DNA of 64,000 nt, taken from the NCBI GenBank assembly GCA_902806565.1, contig CADCXA010000016.1, positions 1,426,001-1,490,000 on the forward strand, in the 5' to 3' direction. The notes beneath the pieces were generated by a model. That model did not search any database and was not told the DNA's origin. It was given only the letters and a program-made list of their open reading frames with translations. Made by a program: the position numbers and the translations under genes. Position 1 is the stretch's first letter, and every line of letters starts with the position of its first letter. This DNA is from Hypoxylon rubiginosum (taxonomy: Eukaryota > Ascomycota > Sordariomycetes > Xylariales > Hypoxylaceae). This document shows, one piece after another, positions 48,701-59,269 of this stretch.

Positions 48701-50834
48701 TAAATGTGTTTAGTTTATTTAAGATTTTTTATATATATAAATTATTAATTTTTTATTTATTTTTAAATTTTTTATTAATTTTTAAAAACTTTTTTAAAGT
48801 TATTATTTATAATATTTCTTTAATTTCTTTAAATAATTTTTTTGTTATTTAAATTTTACTAATTTTACTATTATTATTTTTAATTATTTTATTAAATATA
48901 AAAAATAAAAACATAAAATTAATTATTATTATAATATTATATTATTATAATTTAATTATAATTTAGCTATAAAAGTTTATTAGTAATAAAAAATCTATAA
49001 AAAATTATTTAAATAATATATTATATATTTTAATATTAAAGTTTTTTTTATTATTTATTTTTATTAATTAAGTTTTTTTTTTTATTAAAATAAAGTTATT
49101 TAAATTATATAATAGAATTTTAATAAATATTATTAAAAAATAACTAAGATTTTATATATTAAAATAACAGTTTTTAAATTTTATTTTAAAATAAAATTAA
49201 TTATTAATTAATTTTTTAATAATAACTTTTTAGTTAGTTTTATTACGATTTAAATTTTTTATATATTATTAAAATAATTTTTAGATAAATTAGATTTTTT
49301 TAATATTGTTTAATTAATCTTTTAATAATAAAAAAAAAGTTAATAATATAATTATCTATAAAATATTATTATTAATATTATTATTATTAATATAATATAC
49401 TATATTATTTAATTAATTATAAACATTTATTTACTTTTAATTATTAATATTTTTATTAATATTATTAATATTTATAAGATTGTTATTAATATTTATAAAA
49501 TTATTATTTTTAGTATTTATTTTTATAAAATTTTATACTTTTATTATAATTTAAAAATTATTATAATTAATAAATAAATTTTTTTATTAAAATATATTAG
49601 TAATATTTTTATAAGAATTTTTATAGGTTGTTAAATTATTATTAGGTTTAATTTTATTAAATATAAAAAGGGGGTTTTAAAACTAAAATATATAAATTAA
49701 ACATTTTATTATTTTTTTTTTAATATTATTAATATAAATAATATTTTTTAATATACTAGGTAAAATAATTTTATTTTTATTATTTTATATATTTTAAAAT
49801 ATATTATTTAGTTTAATATTAATATATTAATAATTATTTATTATTAATTATTTTAATGTTTTTATTATTATTAATTTTTAGTAAATTAATATAAAAATTA
49901 AATTTTTAATTTTAGGTTTTTTTTTATTATAATATATAATATATATTTTATTAAATATAAACTGTAATTATTATAATAAAACTTTTATAATATTATATAA
50001 ATTATTAATAATTATTATAATATATTTTAATATTTTTCTATAAAATATATTAGTTATTTAATTAATTTTTAAATTAATATTAAGTTTTATTATTATATTA
50101 AAAACAACGTTTAATAATAAAAACTTTTCTTTTAATAAATAAAACTTTTTTAATTAAAAAAGGTAAAAATAATTATAAAAAACTAATAATATTTCTTATT
50201 AATAAAATAATAATATTAATTTTTTTTTAATAATAAAAAAATAAATATAATAAATAAAAACCATTTTTATATTTTAAAAAAAACATTTTTTATAATTTAA
50301 ATAATAAGTTTTATTATTTAGATTAGTAAAAAAAAAGATTTTAAGTTATTATAAAAAAGAATTTAAAAATTATTTTTAAAAAACTATATTTAAATTATTA
50401 ATTATATATTAAATAAGATAAATTTAATATTATTTTAAAAATAATTTATTAAAAATTTAAGTAATTTTCCAATAATTTTAAATAATTTATAATATATAAT
50501 AATTTAATATTAAGTTTATAAATAAATATAATTTAAATATAAATTTCTTAGTTTAAAAATTATCTTTTAAGTTAATTAAAAAAGTTTTTAGAATTTATTT
50601 AATGTTAAATATATTTATTAAAAAGCTTTAATTATTTAAGTAAAAAAAATTATTAATTTTAAAACTGTTATTAAAATTTAGATTATATTAATATTTAAAG
50701 ATTTAAAATTTAAATTAATATAATTTAATTAATTAGTTAATATTATAATAATTAAAACTTTAAATATATTAATAATTAAATAATTAAAAGCTAGATATTT
50801 TATATAGTTATATATTATTATTAAATTTTAGTTT

Positions 50835-50894
50835 ATATTTTAACTAAGATTTTAATTAATATTTTAATTAACATTTTAATTAATATTTTAACTA
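50835..50894 (+). repeat. 12-base tandem repeat x5 inside the A+T block
   Basis: Five contiguous units of the form ANATTTTAAYTA (for example ATATTTTAACTA, AGATTTTAATTA, ACATTTTAATTA). The units differ mainly at positions 2 and 10. The Y changes are C/T transitions, while position 2 carries T, G and C, so not all differences are RIP-type. Confidence 0.85.
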
Positions 50895-53800
50895 AAGTTA
50901 AAGCTAAAATTAAAATTAAATTTAATATTAGTTTTAAATTTAATATTAAAATTTATATACTATAACTTAAAATTTATATTAAAAAAAAACTATTATATAT
51001 TAAATATTTATTATTAAGATTTATATATTTAAATTTATTTTATAATAATAGTTATTTAATTAATAATAATATTTTAATATAATTATTTAATATTATAATT
51101 TTAAACCATTATATTATAAATTAAAAACATTATATAACTTTTAAAAATATAATAAATTTATATAAATTATAAATTTCTTAATATTATAAATATTTTATAA
51201 TATATAATATTATTTATTTTATATTAAACGTTTATTTAAAAGTAATAATAAATAATATAAGTTTATTTAATATATTAATAAAATTTTATTTAAACTAAAT
51301 ATTATAACTTTTTATATAAACTTTATTATAAATAATAATTTTATATAGTTTTAAATATTTTAATTAATTAAGTATTTTAAACTATTTAATTATTTAAATA
51401 TATTATTAAACTATAAGTAAGATAAAAACCTACTAACTTTTTTTTATAAAACTAAATGGAAATATAAAAATTTTTTAAATAATAAAAATAAATATATATA
51501 TATAAATATTTAATTATATTTAAATTAAAGTATTAAATATTTTAGTTTTTTTTTTATTAATAAATATATATTTTTATAAATATAAAATATTTATAAATTT
51601 AAAATATAATTAAATATATTATTTAGTTATAATTAAAATAATTGTTTAATAGTTTTTTTTTATTATTTTTTAGTTAAAAATATTAAAATTTTATAAATAA
51701 TAAATATAAATATATTAATATTTAATTTAATATATATTAAAATTTTAATTTAATTATTTTTTTTGTTTATATCTTAATAAGAATATTAGAACTTTATAAT
51801 AAATAATAATAATAAATTTATATATATATTTAAATATATATTTAATATAATATTAATTAAATTAATAATTATTTAAATTTTTTATTAAATTAAAATTTAA
51901 ACTTAAATGGATTTATTTATATTATAATAAAATATTAAAGTAATATATTTTATAGGTTTTTAGTTTATAAATTATTAATTTAAAATTAAATAAATAATAA
52001 TAATTTAATATTAATAAGTTTTTAATTAATAAATAAAATAAGTAAAAGTTATATAATATTATTATAATTAAATAATTAAATTAAAAGTGAAATAAATATA
52101 AAATTAAAAATATAAAAATAGTTTAATATTAGTAACTTTTTTAAAAATTAAGTATAATATTTAAAAACTGTTTAATATAATTATAATTAAGTAACAATAA
52201 TATTTAATTAATATTTAATAAATTTAATAATTTTTAAATAAATAATAGTAAAATTAAAATATTAAATAATATATATAAAATATATAAATATAGTTATAAA
52301 TAGTTTAAATATATAAAAAATATTAGTTAAATAGTTTTTAATAATATAACTTTTAATATTTACAATTAAATAATTTGTTTTATAAAATTAAATTAATAAG
52401 AAATTTCTTTTAGAGTTTTTTTTTTTATATTTTTTATTATTTTAATTAATGTTAAATAATATTGAAATTTATTTAGTTTATATAACTTAACTATAAATAA
52501 TAATCAGTTAATTTTTTTCCTTTATTTTTTTTATTTATATAATATAATTTTAAAATATAATACTTAATTAATTATTATTAAGTATAACTTTAAACGTAAT
52601 TTTTATATAAAAGAAATTTTATTTATTTATATAATAAATAAATAATAAAAGATTTTTTAATAAGTTAATTTTTATAAATAAATAATAAATACTTAAATAT
52701 ATTTTTTTTTTTTTAATAAATTTTATTTTTTTAATTATTATTTATATTATTTACTTTTTTTATTATTTATATATTTAACTTTTATTATTATTTTTATTTA
52801 TAATATTTTTATTATATTTTTATTTAATTTTTTAATTATTTTTATTAAATTAAATAATATTTAAAGGTTTTTTAATATAAATTTAAATATTAATTTTATT
52901 AATTATATTATTTTATTAAAAAAATCTAATAAAAACTTTTAATTTATTAAATTTAAAAATATTATTATTATTTTTTATATTAATATAAAAAGTTACATTA
53001 AAATTAATTTTAATATTATATTATAATTTATAAATATATTAATGTTTATTTTAATATATTTTTTTAGCTTAGGTAAATTTAAATATTATAAAAATAATGT
53101 TTTAAATATTTATAGCTTTTTTTATTTTTAGGGATTTAAAATTAAATCTTAAAATAATTTTAATAAAAATCCTAATTAACATTATTTATTATTAATATTA
53201 ATAAATAATATATAAATATAAATATTATAATAATAATAAATTAAATAAAAACTTTTATAATAAGTTAATTTAAAATATAATAAATATAATATTTAACTGG
53301 TTAATTTAAAAGATATTTTAATTTTAAAAAAATAAATTAAATATAATTTTTTTAGTTAAATATATACTTTTAAATTTTTATAGTTTAATTTAAAATTAAA
53401 AGTTATTTAATTTTTATAAAAGTATAATATATTTATTAAAATCTAGTATTTTTTAAATAAGAATATTAAATTAAACTTATTTAAAATAATAATAAAAAAT
53501 AACTATTTTTTTTATATTTATTTATTATTTAATTAATTTATTAAAAAGTAATATTTTAAATTAATTAATAATATAAAATAGTTAAAATTCACTAAAAATA
53601 AATATATTTATTATATAAGTTATATTATAATTTAATTAAATCTTGATTTAATTTTTTAAATAAAATATAAAACTGGTATATTTTTAAACTAATATTTTAT
53701 ATTAATAGTTACTTTTATATTATTTTTTTTAATTTTTAATACTAGAAATTTTAAATAATTATTATAAATAACGTTTATTCTTATTATTAATTAAAAAACT

Positions 53801-54279
53801 AAACTAATTTAAAAGCTCTAGTAGTTTTTAATTAAAAAAATTACTATAAAAAAAGCTAAATAAAAGTATAATATTATTAAAAATATAAAAAAAAGTAAAT
53901 TTATTAAAAAGATTAAATTTATTAAAAAACCTGTTATTAAAAAAAATAAAAAATTAAATAAAACCACACTTATTTATAAAATTTTTAATAATAATAATAA
54001 AAAAAACTTTAAAATTAAATCTTAATTAAAAAATATAAACTTAAAAAATAAAAGTCCAAGTAATATTATTTTTATTAAAATAATAAAATATAAGTTTTTT
54101 TAAATAAATAATAATATATAATTTATAATATTTTTAAAACTTTAACTTAATTTAAATATATTAATAAAATTATAATATATAACTAGCGATATAAATAAAA
54201 GGTTAAAAAATAGTAAACGTTATTAATTTTAATTTTAAGTATAAATAAAAGCCTTTTTTTTTAATATTTTTATTTTTTA

Positions 54280-54321
54280 AGTTTATATTTTTATTTTTTT
54301 AGTTTATATTTTTATTTTTTT
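54280..54321 (+). repeat. 21-base tandem repeat x2 inside the A+T block
   Basis: Two identical copies of AGTTTATATTTTTATTTTTT plus one T, with a degenerate third copy on each side. Confidence 0.8.
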
Positions 54322-55156
54322 AATTTATATATATTTATTTTAAGCTTTAGTAAAAACTTTTTTTATAACTTAATAATTTAACCTTTTAATTACATTTTTT
54401 AAATATTTAAAAAGTTTTATTTTTATTTAATTTATATTAATTTTTATAAATAATATAAATATATTTTATTTTATTATATAATTTTTATTTATAATTTAAT
54501 AAATATATAAAAAGTAATTATAAAGTTTAATATTAAATATTAATTTTTTTATTTTCTTTATTTAAAAATAAAAAAAAATAATATTATATATAAAAAATAA
54601 ATAAAAAATATTACTTATTTAAAGAAATAAAAAAATAAAAACCATTAATATATTATTAAATAATCCATTTAAAAAATAATGTTATTATTTATTTATTTTA
54701 ATTATATTTTAACTTTTAATTAAAAATATATTAAAAAATACTAGTTAAAATATAACGTTGCTTTTTAATAATAAATTTATAATTTTATTAATAAATTTCG
54801 TAAACTTTAAAGTAATTTATTATATAAAAAATTCCTTATAATTTATAATATTTAAATTATTAGTTATTATATTATTAATAAAATAAAATATTAATAATAT
54901 TGATTTTATATTAATTATAAATAAGAAAATCGGTTAAAATTATAACGTTAATTTATTATATTTTATAATAATTTTAAACTTAATGTTACGCTTTATAAAA
55001 AAATATGTTTAATATAATATTAAGGAAAATTATATAAGTTTAATATTATTACTAAATAAAAAGATTTATTATTTAAAATAAAATATAATATTTAGCTTTA
55101 TTTTATAATTTTAATTTAAGTTATATAAAAATTAAAATTATTTTTTAAAATAATTT

Positions 55157-55189
<33 letters not shown>

Positions 55190-55679
55190 TTATTTAAATT
55201 ATTAAAATAATTAATAAAATATTAATAATAAATAAAATTAATAAAAGCGATATTAAATTTAGATTTATTTATATTAATATTTAAATTAAAATTATATAAA
55301 GATTTTAAATTATTTTTATTAAAATTAATTTAATTATAAAATTATTTATTATTAATAAATAAATTAAATTTAAACTTTTTATAATATTTAATTAGCGTTA
55401 ATTTATTTAAAAAAACGTAACGTTTTTATATTAAAATAAGCTTAATAACATAAAAAATAACAACCTTTTTTTTTTATTTTATAATTAATATTAATTTTAA
55501 ATAAAAAATAAAAAATATAAAGTAAGTAAAAAAATATTTTAAAAGAACTTTAATTAAAAAAAAAATAAGTTTTTTATAAAATAATTAATATATTTTAAAA
55601 ATAATATTAAAATTTTTATTAATATTATAAAAAATATAATAAACTAGTTAATAATTAATAAAAAAATTAAAAGTTATTT

Positions 55680-55742
55680 AAATAAAAATAAAAGTTAATT
55701 AAATAAAAATAAAGGTTAATTAAGTAAAAATAAAAGTTAATT
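55680..55742 (+). repeat. 21-base tandem repeat x3 inside the A+T block
   Basis: Three near-identical 21-base copies (AAATAAAAATAAAAGTTAAT plus T) differing at one or two places, flanked by partial copies. The unit length equals that of the array at 54280, and its reverse complement looks similar to it. Confidence 0.8.
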
Positions 55743-57110
55743 TAATAATAAAAAAAATAAAAATTAATATAAAAAAAAATAATATAAAAATAATTAATAA
55801 TTTTATATAAATTTTTTTAAAAATAAATAACATTAAAAAAGTTATTAATAACGTTAATATTTTTTTTTTTTAATAATGTTTTTTAGTATTTATATATATA
55901 ATTTATATTAAACTATTAATTTATTTTTTATAAAATAATATAATAAAGTTTTAAATTTTAAATAAAACTAATAATATAATAAATTTTATTATAAATAATA
56001 ACAGTTTTTTAAATTAAAAAATTTATATAAATAATCGAGTTATTTTTTTTATATAAAAGTTAATTATTTAATATATTAAGGTTTTTTAAATTTAGGTTTA
56101 AAAATTCGCTTTTATTTTTAATAACCGAATAAAATAATAAATTTTATTAAAGTTAAAAAATTATTTTAAAAAAGTTTTAATATTTAAATAAAAAAATAAT
56201 TAAATATAAAACGTTATTATAAAAAGAAATATAAAAAATTTTTTTAATAATATTATTTTTATAATTATTTATATATAAAAAAACTTAAAAATAATATTTA
56301 ATATTTTATAAGATTCCGTTAGTTAAAATAAATATATAAAAAGTTAAAACTAAAATTAAAAAAAAAAAAAACTAAAAAATATTATTTATTTTTTTTTTAT
56401 TATTATATTAAATATTTTTTATTATTATATAATAAATATAATAAATAATATTATAATAAATATTATTATTATTAAATATATATATTATAAATAATAAAAA
56501 TATATTAATATAATTAAAATAATAAAAATTAATATATTTAAATATTTTTTTACGCGCCGCTTTTTTTAAAAATTATATAAAAAAAAACAATTATATATTT
56601 ATAATATATATAATATTATATATTACTTATAAAAAAAATAATAAATAATAAAATATAAATAAATAAAATATAAATAAATATTTAAATATTTAAATAATAA
56701 AACTAAAGTTTTATTTATTAAATATATATAGTAATTTATTATAAATAATATAAAATGTAAATAATTTAATTAATATATTATTTATTATTAAATATATATT
56801 AACTAATTATTAAAAAACTTAAAATATTTAATTAATTTTTTATTAATATATAAATATTTAATTATTTTAAATTTTTAATTATTAAAATTTTAAAAAATTT
56901 TAACTTTTTATAATTTTTTATATTATATTTTATTTTAGCGGTAAATATAATTTATTATTTATTTTAAATTATTTTAACGTTTTAATTATATTTAATTATA
57001 TAAATAAGTTTTTTAAAATAATTTAAATTTAAAACTAAAATCTAAACTTAATATTTAAAGCTAGTATATAATAACTTACGTACGTTTATTTATATAAGTT
57101 ATTAAACTTA

Positions 57111-57439
57111 ACATTTTAAACCTGGTATTTAAAACTGTTTGTTTTAACCTGCCTAGGCGTTTTAGCTATACCTGGTTAAATAAGCAAATTTTAACTTAGA
57201 ATCCAAATCTGGAATCTAAACCTGGCACTTAAACCTGGCACTCAGACCTGGCAAAGCCGGTCCCGACCTACTGCTTATATAAGCCTGTCCTAATTTGGAA
57301 TGTGCGTTCTCCACCTTCCTAATTGGGATTAGAGTTTGACCACCGACACAAGAACTCTCCTAAAACTTGAGCAAACAAAGGGATCGCTGGAAAAACCACC
57401 AATGGATATGTATTATATATGATAACCATAACAAGCAAA
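57111..57439. other. Right transition of the A+T block with degenerate CCTGG repeats
   Basis: Composition returns to normal over about 200 bases. Within it, imperfect 13-base units of the form CCTGGCACTTAAA recur (about 57220-57255), with further decayed copies towards the block. This looks like a repeat array partly eaten by the same mutation process. The stop codon of the transporter follows at 57440. Confidence 0.6.
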
Positions 57440-59269
57440 TTAGATCTTGTGCGGCACATTGTGAGTCTCGATGGCCACCTCCTTCTCCACCTGCTCGAGG
57501 TCGAGCCGAGCCACGGCCGCGCTGTCACCGTCGATGACCTTGGCCAGCTCCTCGAGGGTCGGCCCTTTGGTCTCGACGTACATGAGGTAGACGAAGGACA
57601 GCTCGCAGAAGATCCAGCACGTGTAGATGATGTACAGCTTCCAGGAGTGCGACTCGCCGAACGCCTCGAAGGCGACCGGGTTGGCGTACGAGTTGAGGCA
57701 CAGCGCCGCCTGGATCATGACATTGAGGATCATGAGGCCCTTGGCCCGCAGCTTGTACGGCAGGATCTCGATCGCGTACCCGACCAGCAGGCCCGACCAG
57801 GCGATCGAGTAGAAGAAGCCGAACAGCCAGATGAAGAAGATCATGGCGTAGTTGGCCCCGGGCGTGCCGTGCTCGCCGTACAGGCCTGCGCAGAGGGTCC
57901 AAAAGATGAACACGACGAACATGCCCGCGGTCGAGGTGAGGAACATCGGTCGGCGGCCCCATCGGTCAACGAGCGTGGCCATGGTAACCGAGACAATAAG
58001 GGCCAGGATGTTTTGACCTCCGGAGAGCTAAATATGTCCAAGTTAGAAATAATTTCTGATAGCAAAAATTTTCGGCGGCAGTCGAAAAAAAAAACCACTT
58101 ACACCGAACTTGGAGTTAGAATCGGTAACACCAGCCTGATCGTACAGCTTGCTGGAAAAGTTGGAAATGATGGCGTTACCAGACCACTGAGAGAAGAGAC
58201 CTAGAGACAGGAGGACAACCAGCCGATAACGGTTGCCCTTGGTTTTGAAGAAGTCGACGTAGCTGCTGTTTGTCTTACTCTCCATCTCCAGTCTGATGGT
58301 CTCCTTGATCTCGCGGTATTCAAACTGCACCGTCGGGTGTTGCGCATTGCCATTGGCGTGGTAGCGAGCAAGAATGGAGAGGGCCTGGTCGTGCTTGTCC
58401 TTCGCCATGAGGTATCTAGGGGACTCGGGGACCCACCAGATGAAGATGATCTGGATGAGGGACGGGAGGGCTTGGAGGATGGCGGGAATACGCCACGACC
58501 AGTCGTTCGTAATGTAGTCGGTACCGAATGAAAGCCATGTGACGACTAGCGATGGGGTTAGAAACTCGTTCCGGCGAACAGTTTGGGAAGTTAGTGAGAC
58601 ATACTAATAGCACCGGCGTTCCACAGGCAGTTGTAGACGGCCGTGAGACGGCCACGATGTTGAGGGTGGGCAATCTCAGTAAGCAACATGGGGCAAGCAA
58701 TTTGAGCCAAACTACTTCCGAATCCCATCATAACACGACCGCCCATAAAGGTGTTGATATTTTGAGCAGTTCCCTGGAGGACGGCGCCCACAATCATGAT
58801 AACGCAACCAACAATGATGGGCACTTTTCGGCCGAAGTTATCGGCAAGTAAAGGACTACAGTGTGTTAGAGTACATATGCCTTTCAAGAAAGTAATTGGC
58901 ACTTACACTAGGGGGATCGAGCCCAAGCTACCAATCTGATATAACGCGGCGAGGAGACCGAGTTGGGATCCCTGCGGGTTGTTGAAGAAGGCCTTCCATG
59001 TGTCGAATACTTGCACGGAGTTGAAGAACATCCTACACGACGACCTAATTAGCATATTCTTATCGTACTTTTAGGAGCATTACGGAGTATCCATACCCAT
59101 CGTAACCGGTGGTGGCCGAAGCAACACATAGTACTAAGCAGTAGAAATATAGCTTCCTCAAGCCGGGATCCCTCTTCCAGTCCACTTTCTCAAAGGCCGG
59201 TGCCTCCTCCTGTGCATGCTCTATCTCGTCCCTATGGGGCGCCTTCGCCGTGATGGCACCGATCGCCAT
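57440..59269 (-). CDS. MFS sugar transporter
   Basis: Five minus-strand exons, 59269-59097, 59032-58907, 58855-58605, 58545-58103 and 58027-57440, encode 526 residues with twelve predicted membrane spans. All four introns keep the frame and restore family motifs: TTGYDGMFFNSVQ, IPLVPLLADNFGRKVP, NAGAIIVTWLSFGTDY and NSKFGLSGGQNI. Sugar-porter signatures include DNFGRK between spans 2 and 3, PESPRYLM, DRWGRRP between spans 8 and 9, and the C-terminal VETKGPTLEEL. The overall look is that of fungal hexose or disaccharide (lactose-permease-like) importers. The substrate cannot be fixed. The 3' end is only about 330 bases from the A+T block, but the coding sequence shows no stops or excess mutation. 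Confidence 0.93.

Larger units (their letters stand above)
42800..57110. repeat. 14-kb extreme A+T block, probably RIP-destroyed repeats
   Basis: Continuous sequence composed almost only of A and T; lines counted by eye hold three to five G or C per 60 bases. No open frame of 60 codons exists on either strand. Residual C tends to sit in ACG and ACT contexts, and CpA/TpG is scarce relative to the amount of A. This is the expected footprint of RIP, which converts CpA to TpA on both strands of duplicated DNA. The likely origin is a nest of transposons, but no family can be named because coding information is erased. A centromeric or other heterochromatic role is possible and untested. Short tandem arrays are listed separately. 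A mitochondrial insertion is unlikely because no mitochondrial gene is recognisable. Confidence 0.85.

Noticed and set aside
42800..57110. Mitochondrial DNA insertion
   Set aside because: G+C is lower than usual for fungal mitochondrial DNA and no mitochondrial gene, rRNA or tRNA can be read.
57419..58204. 261-codon plus-strand frame opposite the sugar transporter
   Set aside because: Antisense shadow of transporter exons 4 and 5, without any known domain.
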